Of a stretch of DNA of 64,000 nucleotides, positions 52,195 through 61,699 are shown piece by piece. The notes below the pieces were generated by a model that was not told the DNA's origin, did not search any database, and worked only from the letters and a program-made list of their open reading frames with translations. Made by a program: the position numbers and the translations under genes. Every line of letters starts with the position of its first letter. Position 1 is the stretch's first letter. The DNA is from DSOI01 sp041394885 (GTDB lineage Bacteria; Acidobacteriota; Terriglobia; Bryobacterales; Bryobacteraceae), in contig JAWKHI010000021.1 in the NCBI GenBank assembly GCA_041394885.1, forward strand, positions 54,404 to 118,403, read 5' to 3'.

Positions 52195-54949
52195 GGAGCA
52201 GCGCCAGAGAGTGAGCGAGGTCTTCGCCGACGCCCTCGAACAGCAAGCGGAGGATCGGACTGCGTTTGTGGATCGGGCCGTGCCCGACGACATCGGGGTG
52301 CGCGACGAGGTACTGCGCCTGATCGAGGAAGAGAAGCTCCTCGATAGTGACTGGCTCAGACCCGTGGTTTTCAACGGCGGCGCCGGTGTGGCGCTTCGTA
52401 GCGGCGCTCACCCGGCATTCACTCGGAACGAGAGGGTCGACGGGCGGTATCGCATCGAGCGGCTGATCGATACGGGCGGGATGGGTGAGGTCTACGAGGC
52501 TTGGGACGAGAAACTGCAGAAGCGGCTCGCGCTGAAAACGATCTTGCCCGAAATCGCGGGCGATTTGAACGTTTTGGAGCGATTCCGGCGCGAGGTGGCG
52601 ACTGCGCTCGGAGTAACGCATCGCAACGTTTGCCGGGTGTACGATATCGGCGAGGATCGGAGCAGCGACGGCGTGGAGATCGCATTCCTCACGATGGAAT
52701 ATCTGGAGGGCGAGACTCTCGCGGAGCGCTTGCAACGGTGCGGACCTATGACGGCGGAGGTGGCGCTTCCGCTGGTCCGGCAGATGGCGGCGGGGCTGGG
52801 CGCGGCGCACCGGGCACAGGTGGTTCATCGCGATTTCAAGCCGGGCAACGTGATGCTGACGCCGGAGGCGGACGGCGGCGATCGGGCGGTGGTGACCGAT
52901 TTCGGGCTCGCGCGAAGCGTGCGTCTGGAGCAGGAGGACGCGGCGGCCACCCGGCCGGGGTTGACGCGGTCCGGCATGGTTGTGGGGACGCCGGACTACA
53001 TGGCGCCAGAGCTATGGTCGGGCGGGGAAGCGGGGCCGGCGGCGGACGTTTATGCCCTGGGCGTGGTGATGTTTCAGATGCGGACGGGGCGGAAGCCCTT
53101 GCGGCCGCGGCCGGCTGATTTGACGCTGGAGGAGAACTGGGAGCGGGTGATCGGCCGATGCTTAGCGGAAGATCCGGGTTTGCGGCCGGAGACCGTGGAG
53201 GCGGTGATCGCGGAGCTGGACGCGCCGGCGGCTGAGGCGCCGGTGGCGGTTCGGAAGCGGCGCTGGAACTGGTGGGCCGTGGCGGCGTCGATGATTATTT
53301 TGACCGCCGTGACACTTTTCTCAGGGCGTTTCCGCTTGACTGTTCAAGAGGCGGAGAACGGATTCACGGGTCGGAATGTGGCGGTGTTGCCGTTTCGAGC
53401 CGGGGAGCCGGACCTGCAAGTTTTCTCGGATGGACTGATGGAAGCGATCACACAGCGGTTATCGCAATACGAAGGGATGAATCAGGCGTTGGTTGTCACG
53501 CCAGCGAGTGAGATGCGCCGCGGGAACGTAGGGTCCGCGGCGGAGGCGAAATCGAAGTTGGGGACGAATCTGGCGGTGGAAGGTACGCTGCAAGCGCAGG
53601 AGGGGCGGCTGCGGTTGGTGATGGCGGTGATCGATACGGATTCGATGCGGCAGGTGGAGTCGGCGGTGGTGGAGGGGAGCCGGGGGCGGGCGTTGTCGTT
53701 GCAGGACGAGGCGGTTTCGAAGCTGGTTCGGGCATTGGATTTGCGGGTGCAGCCGGAGTTTGCGGCGGAGTTGAACCGGGTGAGTCCGGTGGAGCCGGGG
53801 GCTTATGAGTTCTATTTGCAGGCGAAGGGGTATTTGCAGCGGAATGACCGGCTGACAGACATTGACAGCGCAGTGGAACTCCTGAATCGGGCTATCCGGT
53901 TGGACCCGAACGACGCCGCTTCGCACGCCGCGTTGGGCGAGGCTTACTGGTACAAGTACGAGCGCACGTCGGATTCACGGTGGATTAAATTTGCGCGGAA
54001 GGAGTGCAGGCGCGCCATTGATCTGGATCCGTCGCTGGCCGCCGCTCACGTCACCATGGGAAGGATAGCCGTGGGAACCGGTAGTACGTCGATAGCCATT
54101 GGCGAGTTTCTGACCGGTCTCAAAGCCGATCCTAGAAGTGCAGACGCCTACCAAGGTCTGGCTCGAGCATATCTACAGGCGCGCAAATACGAAGAAGCCG
54201 AGACTACCTATCGCAAGGCTATAGAATTGCGGCCAAGGGATTGGCGAGGGTATCGAGAGTTAGGCATGTTCTACTACCGCCGGTCAGACCTCAGGGGGGC
54301 CATTGAGCAGTTCGAAAAGGTGGTTCAGCTAACGCCGGACAATGCGAGTGCATACAATAATCTCGGGGGTTTTTATGGGATCCTCGGGGATCGTGAGAAC
54401 TCGCGGAGGATGCTCGAACGTGCCCTTGATCTCGAACCGGCGCGCGTCAGCGCCCTGTCGAACCTGACCAAGATCCTCTACGGCCAGGGTCAGTATGACG
54501 TTGCGCTAGCGCGCTGGCGCAAAGCGATCGACGTTCATCCTAATAGCTTCCTGCTATGGGGCAACTACGGTGCGACTTGCGAGAAACGTGGCTCGACTAT
54601 TGAAGCTCGAGAGGCCTATGCGAAAGCTATAAGTCTCTTGGACGAGGCGATCGCGGTGAATCCTACTGATCGAGGTCTCTACAGCCACCGTGCGCATATG
54701 TTCGCGTCGCTGGGAGATGGCCGCAAAGCCATGGCCGATCTCGCGCGTACGGATAGTCTGAGGGCGAAAGACAGTGAGATGCTCTTGCGTGATGCCTTGT
54801 CTTATGTCCGGATAAAACGTCTCAAAGAGTCTGCGATGTGCCTCCGGCAGGCCCTGTCCCAGGGGTACTCGCGCGACGAGATTGAGAAGAACGAATATCT
54901 TTTGCCAGCGTTCCGGTATCTGGAAACGATGACGCTTCAAGTCCACTAG
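52178..54949 (+). CDS. Ser/Thr protein kinase with TolB-like middle domain and TPR repeats
   Basis: The product has 923 residues. The Pkn-type kinase domain (~90-345) has a P-loop DTGGMGEVYEAWD, catalytic HRDFKPGNVML, DFG (TDFGLARSV) and APE (DYMAPELWS), so it should be active. A transmembrane helix follows (~365-385, WWAVAASMIILTAVTLFSG). An extracytoplasmic TolB/FlgO-like segment (NVAVLPFRAGEPDLQVFSDGLMEAITQRLSQ) and about ten TPRs finish the protein. GTG at 52178 or 52187 could start. Codon use changes within the gene, from very G-rich to more mixed, near 53880. The stop is at 54949. Confidence 0.93.
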   Translation: MELVTEEQRQRVSEVFADALEQQAEDRTAFVDRAVPDDIGVRDEVLRLIEEEKLLDSDWLRPVVFNGGAGVALRSGAHPAFTRNERVDGRYRIERLIDTGGMGEVYEAWDEKLQKRLALKTILPEIAGDLNVLERFRREVATALGVTHRNVCRVYDIGEDRSSDGVEIAFLTMEYLEGETLAERLQRCGPMTAEVALPLVRQMAAGLGAAHRAQVVHRDFKPGNVMLTPEADGGDRAVVTDFGLARSVRLEQEDAAATRPGLTRSGMVVGTPDYMAPELWSGGEAGPAADVYALGVVMFQMRTGRKPLRPRPADLTLEENWERVIGRCLAEDPGLRPETVEAVIAELDAPAAEAPVAVRKRRWNWWAVAASMIILTAVTLFSGRFRLTVQEAENGFTGRNVAVLPFRAGEPDLQVFSDGLMEAITQRLSQYEGMNQALVVTPASEMRRGNVGSAAEAKSKLGTNLAVEGTLQAQEGRLRLVMAVIDTDSMRQVESAVVEGSRGRALSLQDEAVSKLVRALDLRVQPEFAAELNRVSPVEPGAYEFYLQAKGYLQRNDRLTDIDSAVELLNRAIRLDPNDAASHAALGEAYWYKYERTSDSRWIKFARKECRRAIDLDPSLAAAHVTMGRIAVGTGSTSIAIGEFLTGLKADPRSADAYQGLARAYLQARKYEEAETTYRKAIELRPRDWRGYRELGMFYYRRSDLRGAIEQFEKVVQLTPDNASAYNNLGGFYGILGDRENSRRMLERALDLEPARVSALSNLTKILYGQGQYDVALARWRKAIDVHPNSFLLWGNYGATCEKRGSTIEAREAYAKAISLLDEAIAVNPTDRGLYSHRAHMFASLGDGRKAMADLARTDSLRAKDSEMLLRDALSYVRIKRLKESAMCLRQALSQGYSRDEIEKNEYLLPAFRYLETMTLQVH

Positions 54950-54992
54950 ATAGGTTCACAAACGACAACGAAAGGAGCGATGTAAGAATCTC

Positions 54993-55430
54993 ATGGAGAA
55001 GTTCACGAGAATTTCCAAAATGGAGTGCGAATACAGCTACGACTCTGACCGGCAGTGCTTCGGAAACGATGATGCGCGCTGCAAATTCGAGATCAAAAGA
55101 GACACGGCAGTTGAATACAGGATCCACATCCACAACATATCCTGGAAGGACATGCCGTTTCGGTACGAAGTGAAGGCGGCCAAAAGGAAGAATGCTGACG
55201 GCTCGACCTACGATCTGACGACGGAGGAATTGAAGGATATACATCCTTTCAAGGAAAAGAGCCGGGATGGGTTGGCGCCTGCACGGCTAAGTCCTCATCA
55301 CAAAGTCAGCAATAACATGGGGCTTGGCGGAGAGCGCGGAGGTTTCGTCGAGGGGCTAATCTATCCGATCGCCGCCTGTTCACACGAGGTGGACGCTCGC
55401 TACCATACCGAATGGCACATAGAATGTTGA
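54993..55430 (+). CDS. Hypothetical protein, unknown
   Basis: The product has 145 residues with no signal peptide, no recognised domain and five cysteines (CEYSYDSDRQCF, DARCKFEI, AACSHE, WHIEC). It is rich in charged residues and histidine near the C-terminus. The reading frame is less GC-rich than usual here. AAGGAG precedes a separate ATG-TAA at 54980-54985, seven bases before the chosen ATG (54993), which may modulate translation. It follows the kinase gene by 43 bp on the same strand and could be cotranscribed. Coding status is likely but not certain. Confidence 0.55.
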   Translation: MEKFTRISKMECEYSYDSDRQCFGNDDARCKFEIKRDTAVEYRIHIHNISWKDMPFRYEVKAAKRKNADGSTYDLTTEELKDIHPFKEKSRDGLAPARLSPHHKVSNNMGLGGERGGFVEGLIYPIAACSHEVDARYHTEWHIEC

Positions 55431-56272
55431 GCCATGTCAGGAAACCGGTTTGATGAGCAACCAGTAAGTCTTTCTGGCGGCATGGTTCTGGCCGTAGGAG
55501 GGCAAGTCGGCATACAGGGTGATTGGCGTTCCGAACTGGTCTCGTCGATTAGGGCGGGGTGCGCTCCGATAACAAGGCGTCGAACCGTAGATTCGCCGAG
55601 ACATGTCTCCCGGACTTGGGAGTCGGGCTGTTCACAGACCGCTTTCGGTAGAGTGTGACGGCATACTATGCCGAAACTCACGTTTGGGAAAGAGTACCTC
55701 ATGGAGCTGCCGCGAGAACGGGATCTTCCCCGCTGAATCATAGATTCACACGAAGCCGGTCCGGCCGCCCGCACGCGGACCTGCACTTCCACTCACGAAC
55801 CTAGACCGCTGTGGATCGCCTTGACTTGCGCTACGTCCGGATTCCGGTTGCCAAGGTCACGGAGGGCATTTCGCCCTCCGAATGATTCGCGATTTGAAAC
55901 GCATCAGTGACCGTCCGGGATTGGCCACTCGGAAAGCATACTTGGAAAGGGCAACTCGAAGTCAAGCATATCCGACCCAAGTCCGCGCATCCGTTCCCCG
56001 ATATCCGCCCTGCCACTCTTAGCCGAGAAGTTCGGCGTGTCAATGCTTAGTTCTCGTGTTGGCCTTTCCCGGTGACGATTCCCAGACCGTCTTGATCTTG
56101 CCGTTGGTGACAGCATCCGTCAAGTCGAATCAAGCTTCTTCGCGGACTCTCGCGATTCAGCCGGGCCGGATGTCACTTTCGCTGAGCATTTTGCGCTTTC
56201 ACGGATGCAGGGCGAAGTCCATGCACGGGGATGGCCGAAGAGCGATCCTGACATCCATTTCTGGGGGTTTCG
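55431..56272. other. 842-bp region without a convincing gene
   Basis: Short frames exist on both strands but none has a recognisable domain, good start signal or steady codon use. A 22-codon ORF at 55668-55736 (MPKLTFGKEYLMELPRERDL) may be a relic. A strong hairpin lies at 55860-55880. The stretch may be a decayed gene, or an untranslated leader of the outer-membrane protein gene at 56273. Confidence 0.5.
55860..55880. repeat. Inverted repeat, 8-bp stem with 5-base loop
   Basis: CGGAGGGC-ATTTC-GCCCTCCG is a perfect hairpin. No run of T follows, so it is not a standard Rho-independent terminator on either strand. Confidence 0.6.
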
Positions 56273-58684
56273 ATGAAGATCTGCCGCTACATACCGACGC
56301 TGGCGATCGCCGCGGTTCTATTTGCGCAGACACCGCCGGCGCCTGTGATTACCGGCGCGTTGAGCCCAGGCGTCCGCCTAATCGAAGGGCGATGCTCAGC
56401 CGTGACCGCGGCGGCGCCGGATTCGATCTCGATTCACATTTATCTGAACGGCAGCGCGGACGCTGCGCCGCTCGCGAAGGAACTGGTTGACCGGCAACGT
56501 GGTGAGTTCCGGGTGGAGTTGGCCCGCCCGCTGCAGCCCGGTGACCGTGTGGAGGCGACCCAAACCGTTGGCGTCCAGCAGAGCGTGCGGTCAGGTCCCC
56601 TCCGCGTGCCTGCGACGCCGGAAGTGACAAAGCCACTGACCGAAGGCGACAAAGCCGTGGAGGGCAAAACGGCGCCTGGTGCATCGGCCGTGGAGGCCAA
56701 AGTGAGAAACGCGGGTGAGGCGACCGTTGTGCAGACCTCGTCGGCGACGCCCGCCGCGGACGGCACGTTTTCCATCAAGCTGGCCAGCGCGCTGGGAGCC
56801 GGTGAGATCGTACGGCTGCGGGAGGCGGCTGGTCCCGAGTCGGCCCCGATCGCGGTCAAGACTAAGCCCGCCACCGCCCACGTGCCCGTGATCGTGGCCG
56901 CCACCGTTCCCCTGGGCGGGAAGTCAGCCACGATCCACTTCGAAAAGCTGCCGGACTCGGTGGAGAAAGCCGAGGTCACAGTTACCACGTGCAAGGAGCA
57001 GAAGGTGCTAGCGCTGAGCGCTGAGCAACGCAAAGAAACTAAAGTCGACGTTCCGTTGACCCGCGAATACTTCTGCGTGGGCGATTCAAAGTACAAGGCC
57101 AGACTGGAAACCAAAACCAAAGGTGCTGAAGCCAAGAGTGTCGAGAAGCCGTTGGAACTCATCAGGGCCGTGCTTGTCGTGGACGGCCCGGTGAAGGAAG
57201 GCGAATATGAGATCAAGGGGCGTGCCTCGGCCGGCGTTACGCGCGTTCGTGTATCGGTCTGGCCGGCTTGGCGCAAGGCCGACGGTTCGACCCCTCCGCC
57301 GCCGACTGCGAAGTCCGATTGTTGTGAGGACTTGAAGGCCCGCATCGAGAAGCTCGAACAGGGTGAGACCCGAAGGTCTCCTGGGACCCAGGGCAGTGAT
57401 CGGTTCGCGACGCTCGCGACCGCCGTCAGCAAGCGGGACTCGCTCGATGTCGAGTCCGCTCTGAAGGGCTTCGGGTCACAGGACAGGGAGGCAGCCGAGC
57501 GCGCGGTGGATCGCCTCGTCTGCCAGGAGGGCGGACAACTCGTACAAAGGGCGAAGGAAGCGGAGGTGAAGGGCGGCGGGTTCACGGTCGAACTCGATGA
57601 GCCGCTGAACGCGGGTGAGTGCGTTTCGGCGATGCCGGTCTACGATTCCTCGCCGGTACTGGATCTAAACGGATTTGTCGACAGCAAGGTGGAGATCGCA
57701 CAGAGCGTGCTGCTCGATTGGGGGAGACTTCGCGGTTATTTTACTCTCGGCAGCGCGGTCAGCCACAATCGCCGCCGGTTTGGCGAGGTGGACACCTTTG
57801 TTGGCTTCACGGCCGATTCGAGGGTCGTGGATCTGGTTTCTCTGGTCGACAAGAAGAGAAGCGAGCTGGGAATGATCCTCAGCGACTTCCGCTGGCAGCT
57901 CAACCTCTTCACTGACTCGCGCATTGGTGTTCGCCTGACCAACACCGGTACCGATTCCGGACAAGGCGGTGACACAGCCGGGGTAGCGGCAGCGGCCGCA
58001 ACGTCCCGGCCCGACGTCCTGGACTTTGGCTACACCCAGCCCGGATATGTGCAGTTCGGTATTCATACACCGATTTCCTGGAAGGGAATGGACTGGCGGC
58101 ACAAGGGCCAGCAGTACACTTTCTTCGTGTCTCCGATCCTGAAAGCGGGCGCCCATACGGCGGATCCTGACCTCGTGGTAAGCCGCTCGATACGAGTGGA
58201 TCCGAGCTTGCCCGAGTCGGATACGGCCCGGCTGAAAATGGTCTTGAACGAAACTCGCCGCGGCGCGCTCCCCTTCTATGGCTTCGGCACTCGCGTAGGG
58301 GTGTTTCGTTACGATCTTATCGGAAACGAGTTGCGCAACCGTCAAATCGCGAACGATCTGATTAGCTACTTCGATATTACTTACGGCCAATCGAGGTTAT
58401 TCCGAACCTACTCGACGTGCGAGCGCAGCGAAATGGTTCCCACGTGCACTGCCGCGCCAGCGGACCGGAGCAAACCGTACTTCATCGATATCTGGAGCCG
58501 GTCTGCGCCACGGTACTCGATCGAGGCGAGGTTGAAAATACCGTTCTTGCCCGCGCTGATAGGGTTGGACGCGAACGTCCGTACGCAGAGCGGTGATACG
58601 GATCCCAATGAACTGCGGTTTGTCGTTGGCTTCCGTATCGATGCGCAGAAGGCGCTGTCGCGGGTATTCGGGGGGCGGCGTTAG
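56273..58684 (+). CDS. Exported outer-membrane-type protein with Ig-like N-terminal repeats and C-terminal barrel
   Basis: The product has 803 residues with a signal peptide (MKICRYIPTLAIAAVLFAQ). Residues ~25-330 are beta-rich and repeat a pattern like GEFRVELARPLQPGDRVEA / GTFSIKLASALGAGEIVRL / GGFTVELDEPLNAGECVSA, i.e. Ig-like modules of ~100 residues. A small helical segment with CCEDLKARIEKLEQ follows (~345). Residues ~500-803 look like a beta-barrel (SVLLDWGRLRGYFTLGSAVS, YFDITYGQSRLFR, PNELRFVVGFRI). GGGGG lies about six bases before the ATG. I do not recognise the family. The gene overlaps the convergent glycosyltransferase by four bases. Confidence 0.65.
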   Translation: MKICRYIPTLAIAAVLFAQTPPAPVITGALSPGVRLIEGRCSAVTAAAPDSISIHIYLNGSADAAPLAKELVDRQRGEFRVELARPLQPGDRVEATQTVGVQQSVRSGPLRVPATPEVTKPLTEGDKAVEGKTAPGASAVEAKVRNAGEATVVQTSSATPAADGTFSIKLASALGAGEIVRLREAAGPESAPIAVKTKPATAHVPVIVAATVPLGGKSATIHFEKLPDSVEKAEVTVTTCKEQKVLALSAEQRKETKVDVPLTREYFCVGDSKYKARLETKTKGAEAKSVEKPLELIRAVLVVDGPVKEGEYEIKGRASAGVTRVRVSVWPAWRKADGSTPPPPTAKSDCCEDLKARIEKLEQGETRRSPGTQGSDRFATLATAVSKRDSLDVESALKGFGSQDREAAERAVDRLVCQEGGQLVQRAKEAEVKGGGFTVELDEPLNAGECVSAMPVYDSSPVLDLNGFVDSKVEIAQSVLLDWGRLRGYFTLGSAVSHNRRRFGEVDTFVGFTADSRVVDLVSLVDKKRSELGMILSDFRWQLNLFTDSRIGVRLTNTGTDSGQGGDTAGVAAAAATSRPDVLDFGYTQPGYVQFGIHTPISWKGMDWRHKGQQYTFFVSPILKAGAHTADPDLVVSRSIRVDPSLPESDTARLKMVLNETRRGALPFYGFGTRVGVFRYDLIGNELRNRQIANDLISYFDITYGQSRLFRTYSTCERSEMVPTCTAAPADRSKPYFIDIWSRSAPRYSIEARLKIPFLPALIGLDANVRTQSGDTDPNELRFVVGFRIDAQKALSRVFGGRR

Positions 58685-59733
58685 GCCTCGGGCCCGGCCG
58701 ATACGATGGCCCACAACAACCGCGCGCATTGTGGCGCCGCGTCTCTGGACGCGCTGGCGGGAACATTGCGCTCTCGCGCCGTTGTGATCGCTGCAGCCAG
58801 TCCGGCGACACCGGTATCGGCCGCAAGCGCTTCATTGCCCTCGAATCGCCGGGCGCGTACGCGATCGATAGGGTTGTCGCTGCAGTCGAGCGACACCGAC
58901 GCCACTCCGAGAGACCCCAACTCGAACAGCGTCTTCCGCGTCCCCTTGGTCACCGCCACATCCGCGGCGACCATGATCCGGTCGATCTCCGGCTCGTAGC
59001 CGCGCACGTCGACATCCGTGCGCCCGGCGGTGCGCTCGCGGATCAGTCCGCCGTCCTCTCCCGCCAGCCAGACGAGCCGCTTCACCGGGTCCCGCAGCAT
59101 ATCGAACGCGCCAAGCACCAGCTCCATCGCTGGGGCGCTCGCCTCGCGCCAACTGCCGGGGAGCATTGCCACCACGAACGCCTCCGCCGGGATATGGAGT
59201 TCCTCTCGCGCCCGCTCGCGATCGGCGCGGGCGTAGCGGAATTTCCGAACTACCGGACCCAGGTAATCCACCCGGCCGCGGACCCACTCGGGTTCCTCAT
59301 AGATCCCGGGATCGTCGAGGAACAGAATACGGTCCGCGAGGCGTAAGGTAGTCATCGAATACTTCGCCGGATCGGTGAACCAGTCGGTGATCAGCACGGT
59401 CGGCTTGTCGAAGATTTTGGCCGCGGGCAGCGCCGGAAACTCCTCGTGCGCGACGACGAGATCCGGGTTGAGCCATCCGGTGAGTCTGCCGGCCAGGATG
59501 ATCGTTTCGTTGATCGGGTTGCGGTCTGGGAGGCCGAGGTCGATGTGGGGGACGCCGTGGGCTTCCAATGTTTGTGCACCGGTGCCGTAGGAGACGAAAC
59601 GTATCTCGGCGCCGGTTGTGAGCGCATCGATTTCGCGGGCAATCTCCATGTCGGGGATGGCGTGGCCGCGGCCCCGGCCGCGCGTGAAGAACAGGATTTT
59701 CTTTCTGCCTTCGTCGAACTCGGGGAAGGGCAC
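58681..59733 (-). CDS. Glycosyltransferase, GT-B fold (MurG/GT28-like)
   Basis: The product has 350 residues. LFFTRGRGRGHAIPDMEIAREI is the N-terminal donor-domain start as in MurG-type enzymes, VVAHEEFPALPAAKIFDKPTVLITDWF lies in the first domain and PGSWREASAPAMELVLGAF in the second. EPEIDRIMVAADVAVTKGTRKTLFELGSLGVASV contains the donor-binding motif. The start is GTG at 59733, nine bases after the upstream gene's stop, so the two may be one transcript. It is not murG itself; substrate unknown. Confidence 0.83.
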   Translation of the reverse strand: MPFPEFDEGRKKILFFTRGRGRGHAIPDMEIAREIDALTTGAEIRFVSYGTGAQTLEAHGVPHIDLGLPDRNPINETIILAGRLTGWLNPDLVVAHEEFPALPAAKIFDKPTVLITDWFTDPAKYSMTTLRLADRILFLDDPGIYEEPEWVRGRVDYLGPVVRKFRYARADRERAREELHIPAEAFVVAMLPGSWREASAPAMELVLGAFDMLRDPVKRLVWLAGEDGGLIRERTAGRTDVDVRGYEPEIDRIMVAADVAVTKGTRKTLFELGSLGVASVSLDCSDNPIDRVRARRFEGNEALAADTGVAGLAAAITTARERNVPASASRDAAPQCARLLWAIVSAGPEA

Positions 59734-59742
59734 CGGGGCGGC

Positions 59743-60207
59743 CTACTCTCGGACCCGCCGCATGGTCCACTCGCGGAGGTTGCCGTCGGCGGAATGACGG
59801 TCCCGTACCACGAGCTTGTCGCCGGAGAGTTCGAACTCGGTCTCGACCACGCGGCCTTCGTAGTACGCCGACAGAGCCTTGAGATTGGTTCGGATGAGCT
59901 TCCGCCCTTCGACACGATACCTGTACAGGCCAGCCCCCACCGGCTGCTGGGATTTCACTTCCTCGGGAGTCATGTCGCTGAGGGACTTCTTGAGTTTCGG
60001 ACGGTTGGCGCCGGCGAGGATGATCATCTCATGCGTAGCGGTGTACATGTGGTACTCAGGCACTTTGGGCTGCATCTTGCCGGTGGTGACGTTGCGGACC
60101 GACTCGACTTCCCACAAGCCCTCGATCCCTTCCGCGGCGATGGCTGCTGCCAGCGAGATCAGGCTGAGTCCGGCCAGGCGCATGGTGAGTGACATCGTGC
60201 GATCCAT
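59743..60207 (-). CDS. Small secreted lipocalin-like protein
   Basis: The product has up to 154 residues with a signal peptide (MRLAGLSLISLAAAIAAEG). IEGLWEVESVRNVTTGKMQP and LVVRDRHSADGNLREWTMRRV suggest a small lipocalin-like or DUF-type beta-barrel for unknown ligand. Starts are possible at 60207, 60195 or 60183; the last two give a more normal signal peptide. It is followed at nine bases by the glycosyltransferase gene. Confidence 0.7.
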   Translation of the reverse strand: MDRTMSLTMRLAGLSLISLAAAIAAEGIEGLWEVESVRNVTTGKMQPKVPEYHMYTATHEMIILAGANRPKLKKSLSDMTPEEVKSQQPVGAGLYRYRVEGRKLIRTNLKALSAYYEGRVVETEFELSGDKLVVRDRHSADGNLREWTMRRVRE

Positions 60208-60264
60208 CGTATCGCGTTCGCCCGCGCGCCGGGCGGCTTTGACATATGATGCTGGAAGAAGCCT

Positions 60265-61692
60265 ATGTCAACTTTTCCAAGCAGGCGAGAATTTCTGGCG
60301 TGGTCCGCCGCGACGCTCACTCCCCTGGCGCAAGGCGCGCCGGGTACCCATCAAGCGAGTGGAGTGAAGGTGGGCGAGGTGACCGCGGAATCGGCGGTGA
60401 TCTGGACGCGGCGCACCAAGGAAGCCATCCGGCGCGCCAGTGGGGCTATGCCGTTGGCAAACACCACCAAGGCCCGTGTGCTGCCGCTGGGCACCGATCC
60501 GGGGACGCTTGAAGGGTCCTGCCCGGGCGACGCGGGCGAGGTCCGCGTGCTGGTGCGAACGGCGGGCGGCAAGCGCATCCATGAGAGCAAGTGGACGGCG
60601 GTGGGTCCGGATGCGGATTTCTCGCATGCGTTCGAGGTAGCCAAGTTGCAGCCGTCCACCGCGTACGCCTATACGGTGGAGACGCGGGCGTCGGGCAAGA
60701 TCGATGGGTCGCTCACGGGAACGTTTCGCACGGCGCCGGCGCGAGACGCGCGGGAGACGGTCGAGTTCGCGATGCTGAGCTGCCAGAAGTACTCGCAGCG
60801 GGATGGGGCGCATGGCTTCCACCTCTACGACTCGATTCGCAAGCAGTCCCCGCAGTTCCTGTTGTCGGTGGGGGACAACGTCTACTACGATTCCGACGAT
60901 CCGAAGGTGAATCATGTCTCGATCGCGCGCCATCACTGGCATCGGATGTACTCCCTGCCGTCGATCGCGGGCTGTCTGCAATCGGCTCCAGGGTATTGGT
61001 TGAAGGACGACCACGACAGCTATTCCGATGATTGCTACCCCGGCTACGTGAACGAGACGATGCGGCCGTTCTCGTTCGAGCAGGGCCTGGAGATTTTCCC
61101 CGAGCAGGTGCCATTCGGCGCGAAGCCTTACCGGCGGTTTACCTGGGGCGGCGCTGTGGAAATCTTCCTGCTCGAAGGGCGCGACTACCGGTCGCCGAAT
61201 CCTTCGCCCGACGGAGAGGGGAAGTCGATATGGGGCGCTGAGCAGAAGCGATGGTTGATGGACGGCGTCGCGGGGTCGAAGGCACAGTGGAAGATCATCG
61301 TGAGTCCGACGCCGCTGGTGGGTCCGGATCGGAAGTCGAAGCACGACAATCATTCCAATGACGTGTTCGCGCATGAAGGGAGGGAGTTCCGCCAGTGGCT
61401 GCGGGATAACACACACGGGGACACGTTCTGGCTGAACGGGGACCGGCACTGGCAGTATCATTCGGTGGATCCGGAGACGGGGACGCAGGAGTTCGGGTGC
61501 GGGGCGGCGAGCGATTCGCATGCGTCGGGAACGCCGGGCGAGGATCCCCGTCTGCACCGGTTTCACCGCGTGAAAGGCGGCTATCTTTGGGTGAGCGCGC
61601 GGAATGCCGGCGGCAAAGCGATGCTGACGGTGGAGCATCGGGACGTGCACGGAGCACGGGTATACGGACAGGACTTCGAGAAAAAAGCTTGA
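60265..61692 (+). CDS. phoD: PhoD-like alkaline phosphatase/phosphodiesterase, Tat-exported
   Basis: The product has 475 residues. The Tat signal is SRREFLAWSAATLTPLAQ. An N-terminal Fn3-like domain (GVKVGEVTAESAVIWTRR; GPDADFSHAFEVAKLQPSTAYAYTVETRAS) precedes the metallophosphatase domain. Metal ligands appear in LLSVGDNVYYDSDDP, WLKDDHDSYSDDCYPG and FWLNGDRHWQYHS. PhoD uses Ca/Fe and releases phosphate from phosphodiesters. The Cys usually bound to iron is not obvious, so the symbol is used for the family. GGAAGAAG lies ~5 bases before the ATG, with TATGAT 15 bases further upstream. Confidence 0.88.
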   Translation: MSTFPSRREFLAWSAATLTPLAQGAPGTHQASGVKVGEVTAESAVIWTRRTKEAIRRASGAMPLANTTKARVLPLGTDPGTLEGSCPGDAGEVRVLVRTAGGKRIHESKWTAVGPDADFSHAFEVAKLQPSTAYAYTVETRASGKIDGSLTGTFRTAPARDARETVEFAMLSCQKYSQRDGAHGFHLYDSIRKQSPQFLLSVGDNVYYDSDDPKVNHVSIARHHWHRMYSLPSIAGCLQSAPGYWLKDDHDSYSDDCYPGYVNETMRPFSFEQGLEIFPEQVPFGAKPYRRFTWGGAVEIFLLEGRDYRSPNPSPDGEGKSIWGAEQKRWLMDGVAGSKAQWKIIVSPTPLVGPDRKSKHDNHSNDVFAHEGREFRQWLRDNTHGDTFWLNGDRHWQYHSVDPETGTQEFGCGAASDSHASGTPGEDPRLHRFHRVKGGYLWVSARNAGGKAMLTVEHRDVHGARVYGQDFEKKA

Positions 61693-61699
61693 ACCAGGC

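Noticed and set aside
55434..55658. 74-codon plus-strand ORF after the unknown gene
   Set aside because: No motif, irregular codon use, no ribosome site.
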